Assembly: GCF_000003815.2 (NCBI RefSeq)
Contig: NC_049980.1
Location: forward strand, 27,280,445 to 27,344,444
Direction of reading: 5' to 3'
DNA length: 64,000 bases
From: Branchiostoma floridae
Lineage: Eukaryota > Chordata > Leptocardii > Amphioxiformes > Branchiostomatidae
The position numbers and the translations under genes were made by a program. Under the pieces are notes generated by a model, which did not search any database, was not told where the DNA came from, and saw only the letters and a program-made list of their open reading frames with translations. Shown piece after piece: positions 24,852-37,500 of the stretch. Numbering within the stretch: position 1 is the stretch's first letter; each line of letters begins with the position of its first letter.

Positions 24852-26213
24852 CGGGGTCCCATGTTTGCAGGGACGTCCACCGGACTTACCGAAAAGAGTA
24901 GCGGTCCTTCTCGGTGTGAGTGGATCAAACCTTACAGTCCGGTCTTGCGCACTTACTGTGCAAAGCCGGTGTGTTACGTGTAAAGGTGGTTTACCAATTA
25001 TCCGGTTTCAAAACGTCCTTATATTTGCCAAATTTGCAATCAAATGATTTCCTGAATGAATGATCAGTGCAAGGTGTAGTAGTAAACTTTTTTGACTGGC
25101 TTACAAGGACTCCTGCCACTAGCTTTCTACGTATTACAACAACTTAATCAATCAACTTCTATTTTGATTTGTCAATTGCGCTGTCACTAACTACTTCAAG
25201 TTTCACCATCGCCAGCCAAGTATATCAGAGACAGAAGCCACATTAAAGGATCGCTAAACACCAGAAGGGGATGTTATGTTCCAATTATATAAGCCTAGAA
25301 TGCACACTTCTTCACAGTATACAATAAAGTACCCACTAATCGCGCGCACATAAAAAGAGCAACTCCCCAAGTACACCCTAGGCAATCTCGGCCTAGCTTA
25401 TGGTTGGATACAATGAGCCTGTCAAGGATTGACAATAGTATACGTTTCAGAAAAAAATGCGAAACAAATGCAACATGTACCAGTCAGAACCGGTCAGAAC
25501 AAGTCAGCAAGGAGTCACAGAATGTTTACAGTAAAGGTACATGACTCGGTCAAGGGCCAAGGGTCAAGGACAATCTACAGCAGCTGGTGTGGACAATACG
25601 TGTAATGATATGATAATAAGTATAGATCAGGTTTTACTTTTCACATTGTGTAGCGCTATGCAATAACTGACACATAAATGCCAGTAACGTTATATAAAGT
25701 TATACATAAGTATAGCTATAACCAATATCATGTAGAAAGCAAACCTCAACAATTGATGGAGTTTGAAACATGAAATTGTAAAATTTTGTGGAGTTTTGAA
25801 TTTAACGCAACATGTACCAGATAGAACTATTCAATGGTAAATGTATATGAACCCGTCTCAAGATTATAAAAAGACTGCAAAGTATGCTCTAATTGGTCCC
25901 TGACAAATTCATTCCTGTCATGACGTCTATAGTGCGAGACTGTTAATCGACTGTTTAGGAACCAGGAACAAACTGTCAATAGACTGTCTTAGATTGCATT
26001 TATTGAGCACATCTTCACTTTTATCATTTTACCTTAAAAAATACTTACCAATCTCAACTTTCTTTACTGGCTAAAACTTTTAAGTTTTAAAAGTGCCTTT
26101 GAAACAAATCAATTTTTTTTTTGCCTTTATTTCAAAGGCACATCTTTTCTCCGTCGGACAACGAAATTATTTGCCATCGTTCTGCAGAATTAAATCTTTG
26201 GAAGGACAGAAAG

Positions 26214-28693
26214 ATGCAGCACATGGATGACCCGCCAGACGGCGGCTGGGGGTGGATGGTGGTGTTGAGCACATTCCTCGTACACGTCATCGCCATAGGA
26301 TCGTACAGGTCCTTCGGGGTGTTCTACGCCGAGTTCCGAGAGGTGTTCCAGGAAAACGCGGGAAACACGTCCTTCGTCAGTTCTGTCTACATAGCTACTC
26401 AACTGATGTGCTGTGAGTATCACATGTTCCCTGGAATCTATTACAGAATTATGTGTTATGGAAAAAGTTCAACTCTTTTACGCCATGATAACTGCACTCT
26501 CTGATATATCTGGTCTTCTATTGGAAAACTGATCGATCATGAAAAGAATAAGATCAGATCTCTAGTCCAAGTCCTAGTCCAATCTTGAAACATATCGACC
26601 ATATCCCATAACGCTGTGTACCAGTACAGGTGAGATTGTACACTAATTTCAAATATCTCTGCTAGATATTGATATTAGACTTTTTCTGCTAGACTATCTC
26701 CATGGTCAAAGATCGATGCTGCAAAGAGTGCATGCATTAACCAACCAATCAAGCGACCATGTACCAATGTCTGTGCAGTGGCCGACGTCAATTCGCATTA
26801 TAGGAAAAACGTACAAGTTGCGATCAATCTTTGTGATCTCTTTTACTCTCAACGATCTTCAGCTCCCATCGCCAGTGCCCTGAGCAACCTGACCAGCTGC
26901 CGTACCGTCGCCATGACAGGAGGCGTCATTTCTGCCGTGGGACTCGGCCTCAGCTTCTTCGCACAGAACGCTGTACATCTCATCATCACTATTGGGCTGA
27001 TAACAGGTCTGTATCTCTGTACCTCATATTTTCTCTTTCTGTCTTTCTCTCTCCCCTCACCCTCTCTCTCGCTCCCTCTCTCTCACTCCTTCTCTTCTCT
27101 CTCCAGATATAGTGATATAAATATATGTATATGCCATATTTGTATCTATATGTCAGTTTATTGAGACATTGTGTCGGTCACGTTTCTTTGCAGGATTTGG
27201 GAATTCTCTGATGTTATCCCCAAGTCTGGCCATGGTCGGGAAATACTTCCACAAGCGGCACGCCACAGCCAACGGGATCGCGATCAGCGGCAGTGGAGTC
27301 AGTTTGTTCATCCTCTCGCCGCTCTTCCAGTTCCTCATCGACGAATTTGGGTGGAAAGGTGCTCTCCTGATTTTCTCCGGCATTGTTCTGAACGGCTGCG
27401 TCTGTGGCGCCTTGCTGAGACCCTTACGCCTTAAAGACGCTGGCAAAGACGGAGAAAATGAAGAGGAAGACGAAGAGGCTGCAGATTCATCAAAAACGTG
27501 CAAAGCCATCATTCCGTTCTGTCACAAAGTCTTAAAGATGTTTGACGTGACTTTATTAAAAAGCCGACCTTTTCTTGTCTACAGTCTGTCACTATTTGGA
27601 CTAACGCTGGGGAATTCGATGATCTTCGTGCACCTGGTAGCCCACGCACAAGGGCTTGGTGTGGAGAAGACGCAAGCCGCATTCCTCCCGTCCATTCTGG
27701 GCATCGTCGAAGCAGTGGTGAGACCAGTAAACGGATGGCTGTCAGACAAGCTACCAGTCAGGAAACTGCACTATTACATGGTGGGTTGTGTTGGCTTGGG
27801 GATATGCAATATCGCCATACCCCACTCGCGGACATACGCGGCCCTCGTAGCTTGCATGGTGTTCTATGGGATTTCTTCTGGCACCTTCTACCCGCTGATC
27901 GCGGTCCTTGTGAGGAAATACAGCGGTATTTCCAGGATTTCCGGTGGGCTTGGGTGGGCGTTTGTCTTCCAGGGTGCAGCATATCTCCTTGGACAACCCA
28001 TAGCAGGTAAGCATCGCCAATGAAGTTAGGTAACTTATCTAACCAGAATAATAGCTGGCAAGGAATAGTTTAGAAGTAGCCAAACCAATTAATGCAGCAG
28101 TGACAAATTGTGGGACTTAAGGAAAATCTCCACTGTGACAGTAGACAGGTATAACGTTAGATATCATGTGCTGCGTAGCCATTATGGACAGGATCCGCAA
28201 TGCTTGGGCAAAATATGTAAGAGGCCCACAAAAAGTGACCATAGAGGCTAGCTGGTTTTTATGCAGAGGTGACCACTAGTGCAGGTTTGACTATAGTCCT
28301 AACTTGCGTGAATATGCGTGTATCACGAAAACTGTTACTTCATTTGTCGATACTTGTAACTGCAGACTACGTTTTCGAGGATGACTACAAAACCTGACAC
28401 GTGCACATTTGGCACAATCTTCTCCTCCAGGCTGGCTGTATGACGCAACTGGAAACTACGACATGTCCTTCTATGCCGCTGCGACCTTCATCTTCGTCTC
28501 CGTGGCCGTTCTCCTCCTCCTCGTGCCGAGGAAAGGGAAAAGCTGGGCGCTGGAGTCTGGCAAGCCTGCCCCTGACGTCCCACATGACAAGTGTGACGGG
28601 GTGGTTGGACTTAAAGCCAGACAATTGCCTGTCAATACTGATAATCTTACTACTGGAGGCCAAAAGAATCCAGCTTTCAAAAGTGAGATGTGA
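26214..28693 (+). CDS. Monocarboxylate transporter-like protein (SLC16/MFS)
   Basis: Four exons join in frame (phase 1 at every junction): 26214-26412, 26863-27006, 27194-28006 and 28431-28693, giving about 472 residues, the usual MCT size. The MCT signature DGGWGWMVV stands just after the N-terminus, followed by first-helix features (SYRSFGVFYAEF). FGNSLMLSPSLAMVGKYF and SGSGVSLFILSPL match the fourth and fifth helices, and GWLYDATGNYDMSFY leads into the last helices. About 12 membrane segments are expected. The loop between the two halves has an acidic run (ENEEEDEEA, near residue 203). The family moves monocarboxylates or related solutes across the plasma membrane; the substrate cannot be told from sequence. 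Start choice: Met at 26214 has the context AAGATGC; Met at 26223 is possible. Confidence 0.9.
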
Positions 28694-29597
28694 ACTGTTA
28701 ACGTGTGCGTAGCGATAACAGGTCCTTTCGCTCCATTGTCAGTTCGGTACAGTCGTTTCGCCACATGGCACTAGCCGTTTCACTATGAGGCTTGGAGGGT
28801 AACAATCACTTGCGTGTTTATAGCTGTCAGTGAATGAAATCATGACATCTGTCTTTAGCTGGTTGTCGCTCTATCGGTATGTACACAGAACGTTGAAATG
28901 TAATAACTTCGACATCAACCATACAACACATGATGTGTATGCAGATGCAGGCTTTTAAATCTACATTTGATATACCATTATCTGTGTTGTGTCAGAGATG
29001 TATGCTTTTGATTGCAAATCATGCAAATTAGGACTTAATATGCATGATTAATCTGGACATTATATATTTCCAGTTTTTTGTCAATATATACATTTTAAAG
29101 CTTATGGAACATAACAGATATCATGCCCAAATAAGGGTTTATTTTGCATTGAATCACATTTAAATCATTCTCTCTCTCTCAAACTCAAAGCTAAGTTTTT
29201 TCACTTCTGCCATGAACTCGCTAACATTGCATGACGAAAAGATGATAAAAAGAAAGAAGGTAAAAGTAGTTTTTCTCTCACAGAACGCACCCAAACAGTA
29301 AATCATCAATCAAGGCTCAAACACAAACAGGTAAAAAGTCCCTTTGTGCTGCAGTTACTAGATCTACGTGTAGAATTCTTCATTTGCATTTTCCGCCTAT
29401 CACCTATAAAAGATGGAACATATATACATGATCTTGTTTTATCTGAATTTTTCTCAAGTTCAGAACGCAATTTAAAAAAAGCATCCATCCTCGTAGACAT
29501 GACTGTCGTTATCTGGTGTTGTCTATCTCCATGACGTTGTCGTAGTCTGGAATATTTTGACCCGTAGTGTAATTTTCGTTGAAGCGAGTGTTACGGA
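28694..29597. other. Convergent 3' intergenic interval
   Basis: The transporter (+) and the LRR gene (-) end toward each other here. On the minus strand an AATAAA (TTTATT at 29138-29143) could serve the LRR gene. I see no other gene or repeat family. Confidence 0.5.
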
Positions 29598-31001
29598 TCA
29601 AGTTGTTACTGTCTTTTTCGTAGTCGTGAACGTCTTGTCAATGTCACTGTCGTTTTCGTAGACATGGGTGTCTTGGCTCGTAACGTCGTCGTCATTCTCG
29701 TAGACGTGAATGTCTTGGCTCGAAATTTCGTTGTCATTCTCATAGTCATGAATGTTTTGGCTTGAAATTTCGTTGTCATTCTCATAGACATGAATGTCTT
29801 GACTCGAAGTGTCATTGTCATTCTCGTATACGTGAATGTTTTGGCTCGAAATTTCGTTGTCATTCTCATAGTCATGAATATCTTGGATCGAATCTCTACC
29901 TCGCGGCAAGCGATTCTGGGCGTGTTGTAATGGTATGATTACTGGTGGAGGAGGCAGAGAGTCTTCCTCGACTCGACATTTTCGCGTCCAGGCCACATTT
30001 GCGAGGAGAAACGCCACCACTGCGGATACAACAGTGCACATGACTTTGAGTAGGGTTAATGAGCTGCTGCTGTCAGGACCGAGCGTGTTGGATTCGTGCT
30101 CGTCATCTCTGACATTGCTGACGGTTTTATTTGACACCAGTGTCGACGCTGTGTCGGTCGTGTGGGTAGTGGCTATGACGGCGATGGACGTTTCTGATAC
30201 CCAAAGTGTGGATCCATGTATGTTCACTGTAGCGGTGGTTGTGGTGTTGACATGCTGTTCTTCACACGTAGCTAGGCTGGCGACTTTGACTATCGGCCTG
30301 CCTCGCACGTTTTCTGGAGAGTTACAGACGAAACCAGTACCATTCTGATCACCTTGACCGAGGCTCAGGTATAACGAGTGCTCCCGGTATTGTTTACACG
30401 AAAAGTCACGTAATGAGTTAGAGCTATAAAGAAGGCATTTCTTTCGCGCCAAGGCTAGTTCCTGCAGCCAGGCCATTCTACAGTCACACCGAAGGGAGTT
30501 ACCCTCTACAAAGGATCTGTAAAACTCGAGGTCATTCGGTAGGATACCAAGATTTTCCGCTGAGAATGTTTCTAACTTGTTGTGGCTCACGGAGAAGAGA
30601 ATCAACTTCCCCCTATGAAGAGACACGTCCACATACGTTATGCGGTTGAAAGACAAATCGAGTTCCAGTAAGTTTGGCACATTCGCCAGCGATTTCCAGG
30701 ACACATCGCTGATAACGTTACGGGAAAGATTCAAATGTTGCAGGAAAGTCAGCGCTGGAAACTGCTCGACAACTCGTATCAAATTGTTTTGCAGATGGAG
30801 CGCAGTAAGAAAACGAGAATAGGTAATATCGGCGAATGAGGTGATATTGCGGCCTTCGCAGTGCAACTTGATCGTGGTAACCCCTTCGGCTTCGCATTCG
30901 TACGGTTTGTCTGAATTTACCAGCATCAGCAAATACGCGAACAGAATACATTTCATGGCGGCAAGTGCCATGAGCTTTGAACTTATTCTTAACATTTGCA
31001 T
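29598..31001 (-). CDS. Single-exon LRR transmembrane receptor with repeated Y-E-N tail
   Basis: One uninterrupted frame encodes 467 residues. A signal peptide follows Met16 (CILFAYLLMLVNS). After a short cysteine pair (C36, C48) come about four LRRs (FLTALHLQNNLIRV, FLQHLNLSRNVISDV, LLELDLSFNRITYV, KLILFSVSHNKLETF). An LRR C-terminal cap follows: CDC at 172-174, then C189, C202, C226 and C246. Next is a Thr/Ser-rich stalk, a membrane helix near 315-337, and a tail of about 130 residues. The tail has a proline run (LPPPPVIIPL) and six 14-residue repeats at 373-456, each with Y-E-N. Type I topology, so the repeats are cytosolic. I do not recognise a vertebrate orthologue. The whole gene being one exon is common for LRR receptors. 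A role in recognition or adhesion is inference. Confidence 0.85.
   Translation of the reverse strand: MQMLRISSKLMALAAMKCILFAYLLMLVNSDKPYECEAEGVTTIKLHCEGRNITSFADITYSRFLTALHLQNNLIRVVEQFPALTFLQHLNLSRNVISDVSWKSLANVPNLLELDLSFNRITYVDVSLHRGKLILFSVSHNKLETFSAENLGILPNDLEFYRSFVEGNSLRCDCRMAWLQELALARKKCLLYSSNSLRDFSCKQYREHSLYLSLGQGDQNGTGFVCNSPENVRGRPIVKVASLATCEEQHVNTTTTATVNIHGSTLWVSETSIAVIATTHTTDTASTLVSNKTVSNVRDDEHESNTLGPDSSSSLTLLKVMCTVVSAVVAFLLANVAWTRKCRVEEDSLPPPPVIIPLQHAQNRLPRGRDSIQDIHDYENDNEISSQNIHVYENDNDTSSQDIHVYENDNEISSQNIHDYENDNEISSQDIHVYENDDDVTSQDTHVYENDSDIDKTFTTTKKTVTT
29634..29885 (-). repeat. Six coding 42-bp repeats (14 residues each)
   Basis: Six back-to-back 42-bp units encode Q-(D/N)-(I/T)-H-(D/V)-Y-E-N-D-(N/D/S)-(D/E)-x-x-x. 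Tyrosines fall at residues 378, 392, 406, 420, 434 and 448. Tyr, Glu, Asn and the next Asp are identical in all six units, while other positions vary. The last unit is the most diverged. Confidence 0.9.
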
Positions 31002-32836
31002 ACAACAACGGATTTAATTACTATTAGCTAAAAAATTCTAATTGTTCTAAAATCTCAATCAAATTATATCTTATTCAATACACGACCTGATAATCGTCTC
31101 AATACTTTATCAGAGGCGTTAAAATGTCGGCAGACGTAAGTTGTCCTGTGATGGAGCTGTTTATGTGTATCGTCCTTGGTCTGTCGTAGGTGTCTATGTG
31201 TGTGCGTGACGTCACTTTTCTTGAAGATTACCGATAGACACCTCCTTGTCACGCAGACGCCGTCTTTACGTTGACAGACAAAATCTTCCGTCTTCGACGT
31301 GTTTACATTGGGAGATTTAAAAAAACTCTTAAACGTCTCTGAAAGGAAATAGAAAAGGTAAAGATTTCAGGTATAATTTTCCCTCGCAATGACTATGCCT
31401 GAAAAATAGTCTATGGATTTTCATAATTCATGACAGTGTATAATGTTACATAAGTAACGTTTGGGTTGAAACATGAATGATAGCGCTCATGTCACCATTG
31501 TCTCAAGCACGCATCCGTTATGTGTGCAAAATCTTACTTTGACTAGCACTCTCTAAAACTGCTTTACTTACATGTATAAGAAATTTTGGAAGATGTATTT
31601 GCGCGATACACTATTGTAAAGACTTTGCTATTAAACGTTCACGTCTCCTCGACAGACTTGATAGTACATTCCTTTGTTAGAGTAATCTATCTGACATTGC
31701 TTTTGCCAATTTATTACTGAAAGGTTCTCCTTTGCTAACGTCCAAAACCAACACTCAAATTCTTGTCATATCTCAGCAATACCTACTGGAAACCACGTTT
31801 TTACAACTGATTCATATTGCATTTCCACAGGTAACGTTATCGTTTACAGTATCTTTAACCCTTGCCGTAATTTAGACAATGTTCCTGTACATCAGACGTT
31901 CCCGTTTGAATGTTTTCTGTTATGTGTCATGTACCATGTCTTGTCCAGTGGTGCCGTTGATATAAGCCAGCCTGCTTGAGCGCGGTACCACGGCGTACTG
32001 TATTTCCTTTTTGTTGTAATAAAAAAATTGTAAGGCTTACCTTTAGCGTTCAAAGTGTAATGTAACCACAGGTTGGCATCAGCACAATAACTCGGCTGAC
32101 TTCAGCGGGGCAGAGGCAGAGTTACTGTTGGAGTGAATTGCCTCACGTGGCGTAAGTGCCGATGACACGAGCAGGCTTGACGTAGCATTTTCCCCAGCAG
32201 ATGATTGCGGACCTTTAATTTTGTTTCGTTGCTTCTTGAGCAAACCAATCTTGATTTGTCTGGGCGTGGGTGGAGCATGCGCGGTTACGTTTGCGTTTGT
32301 CCGTGGGGTCTGGTAGATAACAAAACATCCATGGCAGACTTTTCAGTGTGTGGAAACACCTGAGAGGGAAAGAGCAATGGCCCAGTCCGAAAATGGCGTT
32401 CGCGAAGCGGGTTCAAACAATTAAAACTGTAAGTCTTAGAATGTCTCAACTTATTCATATATTTTTGTAACATTGTAAAAGTAACCGCCTAGATAATTGT
32501 CTTTCTTTAGAACAATCTTTAACAATCTTTGTGTTTTTTTCACTGTAAGAACACGTTCTAACAATGTGCACCATTTTACAAATGGTAGCGTTGGTTTGTT
32601 GCCCCCCAAAGCTCCGTTGTCTGCTTTCTATACTTTAAGATTCCATAGATGATCATAGATGGACACAGGTGGTTCTTTGGTGGTGAACTGGCACCCAGAT
32701 ATATTCCTTGTACTTTCCAGCGATGTTTGCATTGCAATCTTCCCAGCCCTCTGACCTAGTTGCAAAATATAGTATCATGTTTAATCATTACAAATGATGA
32801 GTCTATGTTGGAATAGTTCAGAAACCAATACAAATT

Positions 32837-32986
32837 GTAGAAGCCAGTTAATTGCACAACGGATTAACGCACACTTTTGTTAACTGCACGGAATCCCGAA
32901 ATACCAAACCAGCGTGGTGCAGCTAGATAACTTCGCATTATTGGACCAGCCGGATGATTGCACAAATTTCACTGGCTTCTACTGTA
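32837..32986. repeat. Short TIR element (MITE), copy 2
   Basis: Left GTAGAAGCCAGTTAATTGCA and right CACTGGCTTCTACTGTA pair. The interior shares GCACGGAATCCC and TAACTTCGCATTAT with the copy at 3511-3688, on one or the other strand. Confidence 0.7.
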
Positions 32987-34126
32987 CCGTATTCGACGTT
33001 AGAAATGATTCCAATATGTATGAATACGATGTATTTAGAAAGTCGAACAATGGTTTCAAAAATGTTTTATTCAAGACTGTTCCAGACCGAAATGATCATT
33101 CAATTTACTGTAGACCCAGTTCTTACAGCCTTCATGACTCAATTATTGCTGTTTACACCATGCATGTATATAAAAACTACACAACCTAGTAGGTAAATAA
33201 TGCACCTTCCGTTGAACTAAAGCTAGTGCATCCAGTGATGTCAAAATGATTTTAAGCTGTATTACGTGTGTGTTATAGTCATGATAATAAACATGCAAAT
33301 TTAACTCATGGATTGTTGAATGTTATACCATTGCTTTTGTTTGAATTATGTGTGAAAGTCATAATGTCTACCATGACGTCTATGTCCATCAAGATATGTT
33401 ATACATTTTGATATGTGATAACTACTATACAAAACCTTTGGCCCACAACAACTGATAAAAATATCTGGTCTCTCGCCACACTTGATGTAATGTTATATAT
33501 ATGATGCCTAAAAGTTATGTATCACAAAGTATCACCTAGCATGCAGCATATCTGAACCACTCTGTAACAAAGGTTCATGTAGCATACCCAAAAATAGAAT
33601 ATAAGAAGAATCTACAACGACACAATACATGGATGTGGCAATGTCTGACAAAGCAACATATTGCTACAGGGGACACAACACTGCCAAATGATGCACCACC
33701 ATGATTATATTACGTAACGTTAGTTGACCATTATTCATTGCGTACCTATACTTGTTGCTTTTAACCAGGGCATATTGAGGGGCTATGCTGAATGCAACAT
33801 CAGAAATACCGCCAGCATTGCAAACTTCAAAGACTCGGGTGTACAGAAAACTGTCTAAAAAGCTTCGATAACCATGCATACATCTTCAGTGTAAAGGCAA
33901 CTAGCTGCAAGATACTTGTAAATAGTAGTTATTATGAGTATTCTCAAAATGGATGAAGGTAAATCCCCTCAGGGAATGCATTTAGATTTGTTCCGAACAC
34001 AACACAAGCTTAAGGGTGTTTTCAAGCTTAAGGGACTAGAAAAAAAAGATTTACTCTTTTGCCTAACTGGTGTCCCTTGGCCCTTACCAAAAATGTGATG
34101 TATAAAGGTCAACTAGTGTTTTACCT

Positions 34127-34326
34127 TTTCACATCTCCCATTGCCTGCCAGGAGTGGGGCACTGTGGGTAACACAGAGGGAGAACAATATCTTTACCATG
34201 ACAACATGCATGAGGTATACGTACTGTATCCAGTCCTGTCTATCTTGTCATGGTAACAATAGTGTTAGTTTCCCGCATTGCCCACAGTGCCCAACCTCTC
34301 CCAACAGGCAATAGGATAAGTGAAAA
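34127..34326. repeat. TIR element with arms of about 75 bp
   Basis: The left arm has TTTTCACATCTCCCATTGCC, GTGGGGCACTGTGGGTAA and TTTACCATGACAA. The right arm has TTGTCATGGTAA, TTGCCCACAGTGCCCAAC, AGGCAATAG and AAGTGAAAA. A worn relative of one end is at about 10513-10590. Confidence 0.7.
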
Positions 34327-34557
34327 TGTCAATTCATGAATCAAACCTTATCCAAATCTCCATCAAGGCAGCTTCTAAAATCACTTTTGATTACAACATC
34401 CACACCATGCCGTTCATAAAATTTGATCATTGTATTGTGTCAATTATCCCAGGCATGGATGCTAACATTGGTACTAAAAGGTACTTGTCAGTTTGAAGTA
34501 CATTGACAGTATTGTTTGCCCATGATGTAGGCCACAATGACCTACAATGGTGTGTCA

Positions 34558-37500
34558 TCAGTCCGAGTCCTCCTCATTCCCATAGTCGTTGTTGTAGTCA
34601 GCAGGGGCTCCTCCTGGGTTGGTAAACAAGATATCAAGCAGTTACACAACTGTTTCCTTAGGAAAGTCTCTATAGTAATGATCCTAGGTACCATCATAGA
34701 GGGGTTGCGGTCCTAAGGACAGGCTGTCAACCTGTAGTCCACTACTCATTCACACACAATATAAAAAACTCCAATATTGGAGAATTCACCTGTTCTTCTC
34801 TTCAGGATAGCAGCAGTCTGCGGCTCAGTGGCTAGCTCACTTGCCAACTTGTTGTCTTGGTTCCGCAGGTCTGGTCTTGCACCTAAGGGTGTGTGTGTTG
34901 GATATTAAAATATGGTTTCAAAAGACATGATCATAACCTAAAATCATATGTTAAGAATTGGCAGGCTCAATCTAGCTGATGTATCATGTGGTTTTAGTAC
35001 ACCAAAGGGCAAAGATGCATCATTGCAAGCAGTGATGTCTGCAGGACCCATCCTTCCGTCCTGGGACAGAAAAATTTTACCCTAGCCGTCCCAAAAATGA
35101 CATGAAACTGTTGAAATGTAGCTTAGAATGACATATTTTACCAGGAAAATCAACAACTTTGGCTCCCAAACAATGATTGGGATATAAGAATTTTTAAGTT
35201 GGAGACAGCCCTGATTACAAGTACAGATTTGAAGGTGTCTTACTTTAAGTGACTGCTTTACATCCAATATACTTTTTAGTAGTGCAAAAATGTATTTCCA
35301 ATATTCCAGTCACCTCTGTTTAACAGCAGCTCCACCACATCTGCATGGCCCTTCCAGGCTGCATTGTGAAGTGCTGTGTCCCCTATCTTATTCTGCAACA
35401 ACAAAAATGACGGATGTGAATTTAAAAGTCACTGATATCAAACGTGTACAAGGAAGTACCATATGCTAAAAAAATTTCAAATTGCAAAATTTTTGTATCA
35501 GCAGGATGAGAGAGAACATATAACATGACAGCATACATGTACGTGAAAAGTTAATCTATGATATCAGCATGTATGTAACAGAAAGAAATGCTGGTTTAGT
35601 CTTCAGCCATATTGGCAAAAAATTGGCTCTTACTGAAAAAGACAGCAAATAAAGCATTATTAGAGAGCCTTGTTTTAATGCTAAGGCAAATGTGATAACA
35701 TACAGGAAGAACTCTGGGTAGTCTGTAATGGCTGACAGAAGAAACACCTACTTTGGATTAAGCACAGCAAATCAGGGAATCAACTGGAGAGTGAGAAGAA
35801 TAGATAGCAAAGGGTAGATGGAAAAATGAGTGCAAAAGAAAGTGTGAAAACAGACAGAGGAAATTAAAGGACATATTATCTTGACATATCATAACTGTAA
35901 CAACCGAGGTATAACACACTGAATGGAGGGGGTTGTATTTTTGGTGATACTGATTAATTGTCACATGTTTGTAACCTTAACTTTAAAATCAAACTACTGA
36001 TATCATATCTGAATGTTGTGTGATAAGTTCAATGTCATTACAATGTATTGTTATACATTTGTGTTTGACATACAACTGGCATGACTAGGTCAATGCTACA
36101 ATACTACAATGCTAAAGTACAAGTGTCAATACTTGTAGCATTGGCACTTTCTTTTGTAAAGGATGACAATTCAACTAAAAGTTTATCTAAAACTTAAAAA
36201 AAGAAAGAGAACTTGATATACTGATAAAATAATGTACCTGCTGGTCAATCCTTATACTGGGTACTTTCAGCAACTCTTGTACACATTCTGAAATGGAGAG
36301 ACAAGATTAGAGCTAGTATCCATCAGCTACAGCCTACAGCTGGTACCCATACTATTCTAGCTCTGCCACTAGACGAACGGACCTAATATGTAGACGTATG
36401 CTGACGGATTACAATTTGCAACACCTGACGGATGCTGACGTATGTTGACAAATGCTGACGGATCCCAAAAACCATCACGGATCCCAAAAAATGACGGATC
36501 CCACTTACATCCGCAACGCATTCGTAGGTATCCGTAACTCACGGTGGATGCAAACACGGAACCCGTATACTTACGTGCTTCGTGACGGATGCTAACACTG
36601 CATCCGTATGGATACTTCCTAAATTACGGACCCTATACACATACGTAACGCATTCGTTGGTATCTATAAGTCACTAACGGATTTAAACATTGCATTCGTA
36701 TGAATACTTTACTTTTAACGTAAACAAAAGCATACGCGGTCAGGATTATTGTTTATCAGCAAAAACTGTTCAGATGCAGACGTATACGAATTCGCAACAT
36801 CCTGACGGATGCTAACGGATCCCCAAGATTACCAAAAGTCACGGATCCCATACACATCCGTAACGCATTTGTTGGCATCCGTGAATCGCTGTGAATGCAA
36901 ACACGGAATTCGTGTGCTTACGTAATTGGCGGATGCTAACACAGCATCCGAAGGATACTTACTTTTATGTATGCGTGGCTAGCACTCTTGTTTTTGAGCA
37001 TATATTTTATTTTTTAGATTGGTCATATCTTTCCCCCTTTTTGTACCTCGGACACCACAGTTTGTAACGTCAATACAAGTGAGACAATCCACGTTACGCT
37101 AGATACCAGAATACTCGGATTCGTAAGGATGCGAAATGGTTTTTTTTCTGCATTCGTGGCAAGATTACCAACAATGCACTGCTCCAGTGGATTGCTCCAG
37201 TGGAGGGGATTCCATTGGAGCAGTGCATTGTTGGTAATCTTGGGATATCTTAAATATGCGACTCTGTATTTTTTTGCATCCGTACATTGGGGCGGTGTAT
37301 TGTGGGTAATCCAATCGTTGTCTCTCTGACCAATCAGACTGCACATCAGTCAGTTTAAAAATAAAGCGGAGATAGTCAGCGTTGTCCGTGAGGACCGCAA
37401 TCTTTTTGTACCTCAAACTTTGAGTTTTGAAACGTTGAACTCGGGATATGGATTTGTACACACGTGTGTGAACTTCTGTAGTAGGGTGATGTTGAGGCGG

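Larger units (their letters stand above)
19949..26213. other. Gene-poor, repeat-rich interval
   Basis: No gene is supported between the lipase and the transporter. The interval holds a TIR element (21151-21543), three diverged copies of one repeat (21862-23770), a LINE remnant (22557-22775), a MITE (23804-24042), a fold-back (24046-24355) and a SINE (24713-24851). The last 1.3 kb (24900-26200) is plain to the eye. Possible acceptors for a non-coding 5' exon of the transporter end at 26137 and 26187. Confidence 0.55.
31002..34557. other. Interval between LRR gene start and OSTF1 3' end
   Basis: It contains the upstream region of the minus-strand LRR gene, a MITE (32837-32986), a stretch related to the intron repeat at 59545-59680 (about 32690-32830) and a long TIR element (34127-34326). 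Near 31890-32040 a segment ends in AATAAAAAAATTG and resembles a retroelement 3' end. No gene is supported. Confidence 0.5.

Noticed and set aside
29606-29875. Alternate-frame protein over the Y-E-N repeats
   Set aside because: A by-product of a 42-bp in-frame repeat; the LRR receptor frame is full-length with signal peptide and membrane helix.
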